Shown here one piece after another: positions 1 through 13,900 of a DNA stretch of 64,000 bases. Below the pieces are notes generated by a model. It did no database searches, was not told the DNA's origin, and saw only the letters and a list, made by a program, of their open reading frames with translations. The translations under genes and the position numbers were made by a program. Position 1 is the first letter of the stretch; each line of letters begins with the position of its first letter. Origin of the DNA: Helopsaltes ochotensis (taxonomy: Eukaryota > Chordata > Aves > Passeriformes > Locustellidae); the NCBI GenBank assembly GCA_013400155.1, contig VXBM01001973.1, forward strand, positions 15,139-79,138, written 5' to 3'.

Positions 1-145
1 CTCCTCCCCCAGGCCGCTCCTTGGCTGCACATCATGGAGGCCCTTTGGCACCTGTGGTTGTGTCCGGCTCCGCCGCCCCCAGGACGGGACTCTGCAGCTG
101 CGGTGTCCTCTTGCGCTGCTGCTCACCCCCAAATCTGCCGCTGGC
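1..145. promoter_or_regulatory. GC- and CpG-rich edge, possibly part of a CpG island lying to the left
   Basis: Several CpGs and C-rich runs occur in the first 145 bases, then composition drops to the AT-rich background. An octamer ATGCAAAT (POU-type site) follows at 148-155. In vertebrates the neighbour upstream of HACE1 is LIN28B in the opposite orientation, so a minus-strand promoter to the left is plausible. No LIN28B coding sequence is visible. Confidence 0.35.
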
Positions 146-155
146 ACATGCAAAT

Positions 156-3100
156 AAGACAAAAGTTCTGTGCAAAGGAAAGTATATGTGACGAGTATGT
201 AAATTCCATCAAAACACGTGTCAATGTAATGCTCCTGTGTGTGCGATCTTAGCAGCACTTTGACCGGCTGCAGCCAAGACCTGCAGGTTGGGGGTCTGCT
301 GGTGCGCAGTCCACATCCACAAAGCAGGCAGGATTCCAGAATTCCATATTGTCCAGAATATGTCCATTCCCAGTAGTCTTGCGCCATGATTGGTTTCCTT
401 CACTGGCGTATGAGACTAAAAATGCCAAAGTTTTATTTTTCTAGCTTGTCCTGACTTATCCATGGAATACTCCAATGGTGGTTTACACACTGTCACACAG
501 CCAACATCAACTTTACTGAAGTATATTGTTCTAAAAGTAGAAGGGTCAACAAAATTTGGCTACCTATGGACTGATGTTCCATGTCCTTTTCCTACCAATC
601 CACTCTACATAGGCTCCAGTGCCTTTCCACATGCACTAGCAAAATGAAGATGGTTCTCAGCAGTGTGGTTCCTCAGCAGGCACGTGTGCTGAGGATTGGC
701 CAACTGGTGAGTTGAACAGCAGGCAACTGGTGAAGTCACTGTCTTCCATCTGGAGAGGACACCGATTAGCAGTCTCATTTTCCTGACTGCTGGTTTTTTC
801 ATGACGTGTAATATTTCTGGGTCCTTCATGTTGAATTGAGCTGAAACTGTGAAAAGGGTTCAAAATTTGCCCAAGAACAAAGAGATGGGTAGCAAATGCA
901 ATTCCATTTCCTTAAAAGAACAAGATAAAAACACGGTCCGTAGTGAGCCCAGTTCACATGTATTCTCTATCATTAGGCATTAGTATGCTTGCCTTGAACT
1001 TCCCACTCTTGGACTTTCCTTTGTAGATTTAATTTTTGAGGGTACAGTCAGGCTTTCAATAATTTATTAGCGTCTTTTTGGTGTAAGTAAGCGCAAAGTC
1101 AGCACTAAAATACTTACCATACATAGCTTTATAACTTCCTTTCAACAGAAAAAGCTTTACACAGACTTTTGCTATGTGATCTTAGCCTGTGATTAAAGCA
1201 GCTGTGGAACGTCTCTAGCCTTCAAATGCTGTGCCTTACTTAGCTCAGAAAAGTTTTGTGTGGAACAGAGAGATATTCCCAGGGCTCAGGAAGGAGTCTT
1301 CCAGTGACCAAATGACTAAACCATTTCACTTTGACTTACCTAAGCACAGCCACAGAAAGCTGCTTCATGTTTCACAGATGAGATTTTAAGTACCTGCATT
1401 TATCTAGAGTCCTAATATTTGACTCTATTACCTAAAATTTGGTGCATACTCTGTATGTATATATATGTAACCGTAGCCCAGCACAGAGCTATATTACCTT
1501 AACACAACTTTAGTTGTATTTGGCTAATAGTTTGAGTCTACACAATCTTTCCTGGAAAACAAACAAACAAAATCAAATCATGGTCAGAAGTTGGTTTTTC
1601 ACTTGATTTTTATTTATTTCTTATAGATGGGGAAGAGTTCCTTCCTGGTACCCTCTATTTCTGCTGAGGTATTCATTTTTGCAGAAAAAGAAACTTCCCC
1701 ATATGCTTTGTTTTGCTGTGCCCTCAGAATATGATGTAACCTAATTTTATAGCAAGTTTGCATAAAACAAATTATATATGGAGCATAAGCAGAATTGAAC
1801 TCTTTCAATAAATCATAGCAAACAGGCTGTGAAAACACTGCACTTTTATTTTTTCCTATTACTTTCTCTTTTTTTCAGCTTTTTTCCACTAGTCTTGTTC
1901 ATAGGGTTTTCTCTGAAAACTTGCTGAAAATTTTGTTTCTTCCTGTGCAGATTAAACAGTCCTAGGCATTTTCGTGAGCTATGGCATTTCTTCCTAAGGT
2001 GACCTGTTAAAGTGGCCTGCCATTCCAATCCACATTTTGCAGAAATGCTTCTACATATTTTTTTTTCCTCCTCCACCGCATTCCCAGACCTTTTTTCCTT
2101 CTTTTAGCCTATCCTATTTGCCCACTAACTTCCCATGCTTTCCTTATGGTTTTCTAATCAGCCTCCCCTGTCCTTGCCCCTCACAACTAATAGGAGAGAT
2201 GCTGCTGCTTTCTGAAGATATGTATGACAGCTCTTCCAGCCAACAGTAATGTTAGTCTTCATTAACTCATTTTCACATATTGTGGACTAATCTGTGCTGG
2301 CCAATGGACACACTGATATGACTGAGATGCTCTTGGCAGCGAGTCTCTGCCTCTCCTCCCCAGCTTCCAGACCCAGTTTCCAAGGGGCTTTTTGCTCCTT
2401 GGAACAGCTCTGATCTCACAAGACTCTTCCTCTTAATTTATGTTTTTATTCTCATTCTGGTCTTGCATTTGTCTTTTTTTCCACTGACTAACAGATTTAT
2501 TTTTTAAAACCACATCAAGTCTACTAAAAAACTCAACCAATAGAAATCACTGCAGTTTTAAAGCTAAATGTTCCCTGCCTGCTGGCAGCAAAACTGGTAT
2601 GAAATGTGCTACAGAAGGATGTGGTGAGGGTCTTGTTTTCTTTCCCCCAGAAGTGCTCATGGTGCAAACTGTTTCTTAGCTGTTGATTGCTGTGTGTCGT
2701 TACAGAACTATCTCTGTCCTCTTTTTAGCCATTGGTTTCCTTCTTTGCCTTTGGGTTTGTTTTAATTTTTTTAATGATCCAATGAAAATGTTAGTAACAG
2801 AGGAGTTTCCTATTTTCCATATGTCTTACTCCTATTTTATTTGCATTTTCCAGGGGGCCAAAGAAAGGAAGTGATTTCTTTAGAAGTTTGTTTGAAAAAG
2901 CTGTGCCAAAATATGCTGTTCTGCTTTATTTTGTGGCCTTGTGAAAATTATGCAGCATTTTATGAAGCTTTAAATTTTAATGTGAGATTCTCAAGAATGT
3001 TCCGTTTGCAAACCTAGGCAGATATCTAAGCACATGAACATTCAATATAGTAATCAGAGACAATTATTTTATCAAAAATGGCTTTTTAGGTAATTATTTA

Positions 3101-6100
3101 GTTGCAGCAAAGTCAATTTATTACACAGGCACACTCAGAGTGCTCTGCCAAGCTCATCCTTAACTGTTACTTCTCCACACCTTTTCTAAGCCAGTATTTA
3201 GCACCTTTACAAGTCTGTACTTAATTCCAAGCCAGTAGATATTTGGCCTTCTTCAAATGCTCAGGAATTTCTGTCCTTGATCAGGGGCTCTCAGATACAC
3301 CAATTTGAAAGCTGATGTTATACTTCATGTTTAAACTGGTGCAGAAATTGAGCTGAGTCCATCCAGAAACTTGCCACAACATCAACTGGAGATGGATCCA
3401 TCAGGAAGACCAAACCAAAAAGGAAGCTGTGAACCCCTGCAGTGAACGCAGATTCTGGTTTCTGCTTTTTAGGCCAACACCACACATGCAGCTCCAGAAA
3501 AAGTGTTGGCTTGAGCTTTCCTATTAATGGGAATAAACATGTCATGTATGTGTCACATAGGTATTGGTTTTACATTAAGGAAGAGGACAAATACTTTGCC
3601 CCTGCCAAACCAAGTATAAGGGGCTGCTGTTCTCAGTTTATCTGTTTTCCCTGCCATGTTTTGTTTCATGGATGGAAAATCCTGTGCCCAGGTCCTCGCT
3701 GCTGGCTTGCTTGCTCAGGGATGTGGAAGCTCTCTGGCCACATCTGAATTAGCAAAATGAACAGGGCAGGGCAAATACCAGAGCACTGGTTGTGCATAGT
3801 CCATGAAGTGGTTTAGTGCCAATCGGGCTTCACCAAATCAGTAAGTGCCAGGCTGTGGCTGGGGAAATAGCATAGGAGAAACTCAATCCCTAACGTGCAG
3901 ATTCCTATTGGCCTGGTTTTAGGAACAAGTGGTTAAAACTCCTGTATGGTTGTGACATGTACCAGACTAGTTAGCTACAGGGCAGCTGAAAATGAGCCCT
4001 GGACTTTTTTATTCACTGGTAGAGACATGGCCTTGACCCCACAATGAGTTTGGTGGGAGGAGGGGAAGCGGAGAAGGAGGGGAGCAGGGGAGTGTCCATT
4101 ATGAGGGCTCCCTTTTTAAGAGCCAGCTTTAAAAATGAGACTCATAATTGAGTGGTTTCTGCTCTGAATTTCTCCTGTATCTTATACCACCATTAAAGAA
4201 AAAGTTAGTAGGGAGGAAATAATGACTCAGGACTCACAAGGTCTCTGTGTCCAGCTGATTACTACTACAAAGTGGTAGTTTTGACAAAGTTTTTAAATGT
4301 TTGTTCTATTTCTGATCCAGGATTCAGGGTCAGTTCAAACAGAAAGGTTTCAGCATGCTCCTCTTCAGAATAATTAACAGGGTGGAGGTTATGGCACTTT
4401 TTGAAAAGGAGGAGTAATATGGAGATTTTCATATAATGCTCAGCAACAGCAAAGAGTCTGAGGCAGGATGAGGAATTTATGGTGAAGCTGAATTAGTGTA
4501 CAAGATCTTCACACATAAACAATTACTTCAAAACAACGACAGTCATATTCAAATATTGTTTTAGGAATTCAGGGACATGCACTTCATTAACCATTAATAT
4601 TTAATGCCTTTTAAATCAATACGTGTAGCCTTTAAGAAAATGTTAACTTAACATTAGGAATAAATTTTACATTATGACTGAGACTGATCTGTGGGTTTTA
4701 TTGCATTACACTGGATGTGGTTTTCATCAGCTAAAACTGTCTGGCTCCTTATAGCAGCTTGATTTAAGGAGTTTGAACTAGTTTCCTTTGGGAACTGCAG
4801 GCTCAAAAAATTGAATTGTTAGCTGGTAGAAAAACATTGCAGAACATTTTTCAAAGTGTACAGTGGTGAAGAAAGGAAATGCTTACTTGGAGTTGGGGGC
4901 GTAGAGTGAGAAAGTGCCTGCCTCATGCATCTGTGGGTGGAAAGCCGCAGTTGGCTTATACATTTACTTTGTTTCTTCATCTACCAGTGCTCCAATCACA
5001 AGAACTAATTACAGTCAGTTTGGTCAGCATTTCCCTATTCTATTGAATATTGGAAAACCAAGCAGAGAAGTTAACATGATTTAGAAAGAACTTCTCTGCA
5101 TTTCCACTGGACTAGAATAATATGCAAGTACAATAATAATGTCTTGGCCTTCATTTGCAGCATCACTCTTATTGTTACTTGTGAATTTTAAGAATGAAAC
5201 ATTAATTGATAAGCAAGGCTTAAACTAGTCAAAAATACTGTCTCAAAAGATTTTGTTTCACTCCTGGCTTACCTCTGCCACTTCAGTTTCAGTCAATCAG
5301 AATTCACCCTAGGTTAATTGCAGAAATAAACCACATTGCTAAAGGGTGAACTGATTGAAAGTGACACTGATTCAAATAGAGACTGCTTTGATACAGGAGA
5401 GTCTTCCTTCATATTTCCCATACCCTTTTAAATAAATAAATAAATAAGACAATGGAAATAGAAGCATGGCTTTTAAATAAATTGTGATGTTTTTTTCTGA
5501 CTAAAAGTCAGTGGAGTTTAGGTTCCATTGTATTTGCTATCAGAAGAAATTCAGAAAATTTCAGTTAGGCAGAGTCCAAGTTAAAATGTGAGTGGGGAAG
5601 AAAGCATTGAAGGGAGATCCTCACAAATCCTACTTATTTATTCTTGTAGAAAAGCAAGAAATGAAAAAAAAGTGTGTGTGGGGGGACAGATAACAGACAG
5701 AAATAAAATTTGCAGAATGAAAGGAGAAAAAGAAGGGCTCCTTGGCCAAACTAAAAGCCAAGCTAGGAAGTGGAGAATCAGCTTTCTGCGGAAACAGAAA
5801 GATCTCACAACTTTTCCCAACAGATTCTGCATTATAAATAACAAAGGCATGTCTGAGGCTCAAAATAAAGGGAACAAATTGGTTAGCTACAGAATGGCAG
5901 CAGACGCAAAGATTCTCCATGCAATCCAGGAAGAAATACTGATGATGAAAAGGAGGGCAGAGAAACTGGAGCGTCAAAAATTTGACAGTCACTGAAGGAC
6001 CAACTATGTGAGTAGCAGTAATATTTGGCTGGTTAATGAAGCCACTGAAGAGAAGACTCCATGCCAGAGCTAGGTGGACATGGGGGAAGAAGAAAGGCAG

Positions 6101-7959
6101 GACTGACACTCAGCAGCTGATTCAGTTCAGTGATGAAGTCTGAATATACTAAAAACATCTAGGTGTTTGACATTTTTCTCTCTCAGGAACAGAACACTGG
6201 CATAAGCTGACTGAGACTCTGAAGTTATTAGGCTTAGTGATACTGGCTAAATCCATTGGTAGAAAAGCTCCACTGCAGGTATTGGAGGTATCAAAGAAAT
6301 TATTCTGAACCTCCAGTGCTACAATTTATATAGACCAATACATAATTAAGTAGCCAAGCATGTACCTTCTAGTTTAAAAACTGTCTTTTTCCCAAGCAGA
6401 TTATCTGTACTTCAGCAACATATCCTTAATGTAGGGAGCTGAAAGTTGCCCTTTTTGTGTGTTTCTTTCAGTACCATGCTTCAGTTTTCATGTGATAAAG
6501 TATCCCTTTCCAAATCCTAACTCATTATTTTTTCAAAACACATGGATCCAAGTGTCCCGTTCCTCTCTTATTACAAAGAGATGAAAATGGAAGTGACATA
6601 AAAGAGTGGGGGGGAATTTTCCACCCTTACATATAAGATTGATTTTTCATACTGGGAAATTTTACCCAATGAGTAAATGTGGAGGAATCAAAATGTGAGT
6701 AATTTTGATGAAAGCACATTTATATATAATTTTCAGGTTATTTGTTAGCGGTGTCTTCTTATGAACCTAATTAAAATAAGAGTTGCAAGTGACCCAACAG
6801 AAATGGAGGAATGACCATTTCCTGTGGCCCAATTTAATGAATGCATTATCTTTAAACCTAGTTTTCTGCATTGGGAACAATAACATACCGATGCTGTCTA
6901 ATGAAATCAGCCTCAATTGTCATGACCTTTCGTTTACTTAACCTTTTGCTTCCATCGTTAATTATACGTGTTTTATAGTTAGTGTAGAGGGCATGATCAT
7001 TAGCAAAACCTATCAAGCTTGCTTTCTTCAGAAGAAAGAGGAAAAGCTAACAAACAAGCCTGGAAAGAAGTAAAGGGATAAAGCATTCATGAGAGAGATG
7101 AAAACTGAACTCTCTTCAGTGGAAACATATAAAGCAAGACGTTGTTGGAAAAAGCAGAAGAAATTTGCCAGCATACGCATGGTTTGTGCTTGTTGTGGTT
7201 TTTTGCCTTGTATAATCAAGTGTTACACAAATAAAAGATTATAAACTGACAATCCTCTGAAATTAGGTGATACTCATCTGGTCTAACTGCATATTTAAAG
7301 TACGTGACCTGGTTTAGAGCTTGCAGTGCCCTTCTTACCCTTTCAAACATACTGATATCCTTCATTGCTTCAGAACCTGTCATATATAGAAATTAGGATT
7401 TTGCCTTTTCCAGCTTCTCTTCAAACATTGAAGAGAAGATCATTAGAAAAAACTAAAAGCACTGCAAATGCCTCTTCCAAAGTCTTGGTCTCTACCAAGT
7501 TCCTTAGAACCTGCAGGACTTTAAATAAAGATTCAGTTTTACTTTTGAAAGAGGATTTACTAAATTTTATTTGCTTGCATCAGTTAGCTTTCCTGGACAA
7601 TGAAAGACCCTTGAAGGCAGATTTATTGCTTGCAACAATCTTGTTTGAAGAACAGTCCATTCTAGGAGCGTATCTCAAGATTGACAGGAGTTGTAAACTT
7701 GATATTAATTCTACAAAAAGGGACAGACATGAAGAAAAAAACCCATCAAAAATATCCCTTTTCTCTTTAAAAGTCATGGTAGCTTTGATGTGGATTTTTG
7801 CAGGGACAGAGTTGAGGTGCCCTACACTTTCTATGAGACAAAACCCAGAAAGAACCTGCACAAAGACTAACAAGTGTCTTAGAGAAATGAGAGGCTTTTA
7901 AAAGATGAATTTAATAAAGAAGTTATAAAAACATTTTCTCTGTTCAAGTGTAAAACTGC
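156..7959. other. Intergenic DNA, no gene recognised
   Basis: AT-rich sequence with scattered stops in all frames. I found no exon with flanking splice sites and recognisable protein, no RNA gene and no clear transposon. Small items only: an AAAT microsatellite near 5430-5448 and the G-rich tract at 4054-4090. The longest frames (5588-5995 +, 5630-6109 -, 7365-7901 +) have no recognisable domains. Confidence 0.6.
4054..4090 (+). other. Purine-only G-rich tract, possible quadruplex
   Basis: Four runs of three or four G occur within 37 nearly all-purine bases (gggaggagggg...gagggg...gggg). Loop lengths are uneven, so a quadruplex is possible but not canonical. Confidence 0.4.
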
Positions 7960-8630
7960 AAGGAGTGATTGATAGATGGGACAGTCACAGGGACATTCAG
8001 TGGGACCTGGATGGGCTGGAGCAATGGGTTGAGAGGTATCCTCTAAGTTCAGCCAGGAGAAGAGACAAGTTTTGTACCTAGGAAAGAACAATTCCATGCA
8101 CCAGCAAATGTTGTGAGGCTGCCTAGCTGGAAAGCATCATGGCAGTAAATGAGATGGGGGTTCTGGTTGATGTCAAGCTGAACAGGAAAGATATGCTGGA
8201 GTCAGTCCTGCAATGGGCCACATAGATGATTAAGGGATTAGAGCATCTGCCATGTCAGAAGAGGCTGAGAGAGCTGGAACCATTTAGCCTGAAGAACAGA
8301 AGGCTCAGGGGGGAACCTGATCAATGACTATGACAAATACCTAATGGGGAGAAGGGGAGAAGACAGAGCCAAGTTCTCGGTGATGCTCAGTGAAAACACG
8401 AGAGGCAATGAACACAAGCGGAAATATTGGAAATTCCATTTAAACATGAAGATGATCAAATGCTGACAACGTTGTCCAGAGAGGTTGTGGAATCTCCATC
8501 CTAAAAGATAATTAAATTTTGACTGGACCCAGCTCTGAACACTCTGCTGTAGGCAACCTTATTTTGAGCAGAGGAGGATTGGATGATCTCCAGAGGTTCC
8601 TTTCTCTGTGACTCTTTGATACTGTGACCT
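7960..8630 (+). repeat. CR1 LINE 3' fragment
   Basis: The stretch matches the familiar CR1 3' region as I know it. It has a 'gggacctggatgggctggag' segment, then 'ggttgatgtcaagctgaaca', then a decayed 'gagaggttgtggaatctcca' block. It ends in the diagnostic 'ggatgatctccagaggttcc' and a 'tctgtgactctttgatac' tail, a decayed version of the CR1 8-bp terminal repeats. It is diverged and carries deletions, so it is old. It has no coding capacity. Confidence 0.85.
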
Positions 8631-10865
8631 GTGAAATCAGGCAAGCCATGTAAAAGATATCACATTAGTTATGGTAAAAAATGCTACCCTAGGTGAAACC
8701 TCTATCTGCAATTCAGCTGGAACTGTACAGAGCTGCATGGGCTCACTTGGGTGGAACAGCTTGCAAGATCAGTGCTCAGGTAAGGCTGTGTCAAAATTAA
8801 GGAAATTGAAAAAACTCTAGCTCTTCTGAACTTAGGACATGAACTCACCTGGTCAAATACTTGGGTAATTCTAAGTAGAGTTTGTTACAGTGGAATATGA
8901 TATGATAAGTGCATTGTGCTAATTGGAGTTGGTCGAATAAGAAATAAATTACCTGCTGAATCCAGACAATGGTTTTGGACAGGTCTCTTAAAAGTATTTT
9001 TTTGGGAGCAGAGGCAACCAGTGTGGCATCTTGTTCTCTACCTCTCAGTTAAAAAATAAAGGAAAATTGGAAAATCCTTTGTTTTCTGAGCATCTGCAAT
9101 GAGCAGACCAGAGAGTTTTCCAAAAAATTTTTGTTGTGGAATGGGAAATGTTTCCTTCCTCAAACCTGCTCACATAAAACAGTACTTCTCTCTATATTGT
9201 GACATGCAGATCTGATTTTATCACCAGGAAATGTACCCATCAGCTATGGGCACAGAGAAAGTGCATCTAAAGACTATTTGGCTCCATGTCTTTCTCTGCC
9301 TCTCAGCCAGTTGACTTGGGGTAGCCAAGGCCTGTATTATTAAACTCTCTAAATTTCAAATAGTGGCCAGGTACAACCTCATAATTGGAAATGGTGCCTC
9401 CTCTTTCTAACTTGTGAGTTGTGCCCTACATTGCTGAGAAAAAAACCTGTTGGTTCAGTGTTTATACAGATGAGTAAGTTCCTGTGTTCAGACCCATCTT
9501 CTGTCACTGTTTAGTTTACTACTGTATTTGCATCTGTATGTTTTTCATCCCAGTATCTGAAAGCCTCATAGCCATTAATGAATTTTATTTCTTATGACAA
9601 CCATGAAAGAAATAGAAGTGTTCTCCTAATTTTACAGATAGGCAACACAGACTAAAATAATTTATTTTCTTGTTATTGCTGATGGCTATATGATTGAGTT
9701 GAAAAGCGAGCTACTATCACTTTAATTTCAGCTTAGTAGCCTATTCATTAGACTGTTTTTCTGATAAAGTAAAACCTTAGAAATTTAAGTAAATTGAATT
9801 AGATTATATAAATGTAGAGGTCAATTAGGCCATTAGCAAAGCTGAAACAACTGAACTTTTAAAGATTTAAGATGTAAGATCATAGAGATCTGAGTAAATA
9901 AAACATCAACTTTGAAAGCTGCTCTGAGAAAACATCTGAGAACGTCATCTGTAGAATTTTACATTTAAGGAAACATTCAGCTTTGCATTAAGTCAAAGGG
10001 AATCACAGATCTGGCCTGATAAAATAAGCACAAGTTTTCGCATCTTTCATCACCTTTCAGTTTAAAAAAATGTGTGTACATACGTTTACATATTTTGTTG
10101 TAACTTCTACACCACTTATTTACTAAGTCAACATACAGTAGCTATTTGAGATACTCTCAGGTTATGATCTGATTTGAGGTAAATCCCCCTAACAGTACAA
10201 TATAAATTTAAAAGAATTGTAAAATTTACAATACACTAACCACAAACATATCCAACACAAGATGTCTTACTAGAACAGGAAAGAACACCACTGTAACTAG
10301 ATGAAATAAATATCCTACATCAAGGAAATTGGGGTAAATATTCAACCAGTTTTGAAGTAAAATGTGATTTTGAAAAAAGGAAGGTATTCCAAAGTTATAG
10401 AGGTGTAGGTATAAAGATATATAAAAGATAAAGATATATAAAGATACATATATATTTACTTACTAAAAGTAAGAAAATTAATTACCCTATGTTCCTCTCA
10501 AATAAGTGTTCATTTGGAGTGTTTCATGATAGTAATTCAAGACTCTTTGAATGACTAAAGAATTTTTTGATGGCTTAAGAAGTACTTTTCTATTTATTGG
10601 TTACAAAGATTATAATCAAGTAAAATCAATGCTCTCCTAATTGTACATGTTATGCAATGTATCAGTGCTACTTGTCACTTAGCATACTTCCAGTGAGTTA
10701 TTTTTGGTAGTTACAAAAATATTAACATCACTTTAAGGATACAGAAATTAAGACTAAATTGTACAATGGAATTTGGGAAATCTAATCTGCCTGCTGAAAA
10801 TTCTTTCTCTGATAGGAATAAACCACCACATATACATAGATATAGATATATTTATAGATAAATTT
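8631..10865. other. Intergenic DNA, nothing recognised
   Basis: AT-rich unique-looking sequence between a CR1 copy and the AGAGAT array. There is a short 'gatatataaa' repeat cluster near 10416-10455. Confidence 0.6.
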
Positions 10866-10956
10866 AGAGATAGAGATAGAGATAGAGATAGAGATAGAGA
10901 TAGAGATAGAGATAGAGATAGAGATAGAGATAGAGATAGAGATAGAGATAGAGATA
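10866..10956 (+). repeat. Hexanucleotide microsatellite (AGAGAT)15
   Basis: Fifteen uninterrupted copies of AGAGAT run over 91 bases and are preceded by a GATA-rich tract (about 10836-10859). The array produces long low-complexity reading frames (Arg-Asp, Ser-Leu and Ser-Ile repeats) that are not genes. Confidence 0.97.
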
Positions 10957-13900
10957 CGGAACACTTCCTTATAGCCTTCATTATAGTCTTAGGGTCTGGA
11001 TAACTAATTCTCCTTAAAAATCCCTCTTCCATTCAACTATAAACTGACACTTAATAAGGGGAGACAAGCCTCATTCAGCTCTGTAGAACCATCCTTTTGT
11101 GCTTAGCCAGACCTGGAAACATGTAAATAAATAGATATGCTAACACAGCTGGAAGTCTGAAGTAAAAAAGGATTTTTTTTTTTTTTTTAATAATCAGTCA
11201 GCAACTTTGAGGGGGTAAATAGCAAGAATGAGGAAAGGAGGAGATAAGGCATTTATCCCTCCATTATCTCTATGGTCAGAATAAAAAGAGACTGTTAAAA
11301 ACAGAAGAGAATTTCAACTGAACCTGCATCATCCTGCACTCATTCACCCTCCAGGCTCCGTCTGTGAAAGCTGAACTGTAGCCATGCAAGTATACAACTT
11401 CTGTTTTTTGAAAGGGGCCTAGAGTTTAAAAAAATAATGAAGTAAGCAGAGAATAGGTGAGGTAGATTAAGTGGAGTGAATTTTTTCTTGCTTGCTTTTT
11501 TCTTACATGACATATATTTTTTTAAGATTCATGCAACTAGAGAGTAAAAAAGTCTTCAGTGAAGAGCTTGCAATTCAAAATAAGAATGAAGATTGATAGG
11601 AAGGTATCAGAAATCCATTGACTTGGCTCCATGAGTTAACAGTAGTTACAGCATACCAGTAATCTAACTGTTGTCATATTTTCCGCAGGCATTCTGGAAG
11701 AAATATAAAGAACCTACTTGAAAAAGGATAATGGAATAGCCTAGCAGTTGGGAGCTTTTAATAAGTGCAAGGAACAGCACAGGAAGAATCACAAAGTTGT
11801 GGTTTTGTTTTGTTTTAATGATTTTAACAAATAGACTGATTTGAGACAGGAACTGACATCTTGCTAACAAATGAGTTCATCACCACAAATTGAGTTCAGT
11901 GGGAAGTGGTATGTGGAATGTCGGTCAGAGATGTGGCAGCACTGCCCCCTCCCAGAGCTGGCTGTCCTGTCACCTGCTCTCTCCTGCATGAATGCTCCTG
12001 CTGAATCCCTGTTGACACAGAAGAAAGTAGACTGGGAGCCAATAAAAACCCTATAAATTAAGCTGCTCTTTCGTTTCTCTTTGCTCCCCCATTCCAAGGC
12101 ACTCCTGACATCGTCCAAATTTTGTATAAAGCTCATTGTCCCGTTTCTTGAGAGACTCCATTGAACAATGCTGCTATTCTCTCCATCTTCCAGCATGTCT
12201 ACCCCAGGACTCGGCATAGGCAAATGAAGAGCCATCCTTCAATATACTTTGAAGAAATTAAATAGTCTTCTATCCCTTTCCTACTTATATTTTGTCTTAA
12301 ATGAACTTGGACATTCCTACCAACTTTCACTGGTACTAAGATAATAAGTCTGTTCCTTGAAAAACCAGCAGGCCACTATGTAAGTGATATGCAAACTACA
12401 TAGAGGCTGCTAATAAATTCGTTTTGTCCAAAAAATTTTATGTGGCTAGGAGAGATCTAGCAGCAGACCAATTCTCCAGTCTTTTTGGAACCTCAAACAA
12501 AATCATAATGGAGCACAAAGGAAATGAAACCTGGGACATACACATTTACTGTGTGTATGAAAAACAACAAAGTAGTTAGAGGCAAACCTTCATGGAGCAA
12601 AGTACCATTGTTCTGCTGGCTTTGTGTGGCAAATGTGACCTACATTGCAGATTATGTCCTGATCTTCAGAGTACCACCACAGCTGAGCCCTAGTACAATT
12701 TAGCGCTCTGGCTGAAGTAGGTAAGGAAGGGGTGGGGACTCTACTTCCTCTGTCAAAGACAGAGATAGAGCAAGCTTTCAGAAAAGAGTATGATCTGGAG
12801 TAAAAAATGCCACCAGCCCTTCCCTCTAAAGAAAACGTTCCATTTATTACACTGATGAAAGTGGACTTCAATCATTTTTTCTGCAAAGGGACTGTTAAAG
12901 ATTTTTTTTTGTCCTGCTGTTGCCTAATAACTGTTTCACCTATCCATAAAATACTACAGGAATTAGGTTTTCCAACTACTGAGCTGTCAATGTCAACAGG
13001 AAAGGAATTGGAGGCCAACCATCTGTTTCATAACTGTGAAATCGCTTTCTCGTCCTTTCTACAGCATTACATTTTTGCATACACTTGAAACTGGTCATCA
13101 GCTCCCCTTCATAAAAAACAACAAAAAAAACCTCTCCTCAAATTTTTTCAAACTTTAGAAGGGAAGGTTGGATATTTGGTGAAAATTACTGATTCTTTTT
13201 TTTTCATTTGGTGTGGAATGTCACTTTCAAATTCACACCATCAAAACTCGCAAATTTTCTGCTTGCATCTTTCCCTCATTACACCAGAAACTAGGCTTGT
13301 GCAGTTGGTCAGTTAAACTTTTGTTAATGGAACTGGATGAAAAGCAAGTTAAAAAAGATCAGCCAGAAAAGAAAGAAAAAAAATTAATCCGTGTTATTAT
13401 CTGTGCTTAAACCTATCAGTTATCTGGACTTACGTGGGAAAGTGTTGAAAAACATTTCTTATATACCAAGAATAGGATGAGTTTTCTTCCTCAGCTGAAT
13501 TGTGTCTTACCTTAATCCACCTCCAAGAAACTCATATATCTACAAGGCATCACTTGGAAGGCTTCTTACCTTGGTCTTTGAGGTACAAAAAGAACATGAA
13601 AAACTATTCACAGACAGCTCTCCTGACTGTGTGTTTGGGAGGATTCAGCTGTTCTGTTGAGTTCATCACAAGCCTGTCGTGATGGCTACTGATTTATGCT
13701 GCATGGACCATGAATGGAGGAGGAAACAGCCTGTGCTCAAGGGAAATGCAAAGGAATTGAAAATTCAAGGTCTTTAGGATGTCAAGGCAATATGCTCAGA
13801 AGTCTGCATATTTGCAAGACAGTGCTCGTCTTGCTGCCCTTTTGTATCTGTTAGTTTTCCTCTCAGGCAGTGATGCCAGTTGCGCTGTTTTCCACTGATC

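Noticed and set aside
5588..6109. Overlapping frames of 135 (+) and 159 (-) codons
   Set aside because: Antisense open frames of this size occur by chance. Composition is low-complexity Lys/Arg or Phe/Ser, with no motif and no splice context.
10754..11032. Open frames of 60-92 codons on both strands with Arg-Asp, Ser-Leu or Ser-Ile repeats
   Set aside because: They are translations of the AGAGAT microsatellite. Any frame through a stop-free hexamer array stays open.
12030..12060. CCAAT plus TATAAAT, promoter- or LTR-like
   Set aside because: No polyadenylation signal, LTR ends, CpG enrichment or downstream gene supports it.
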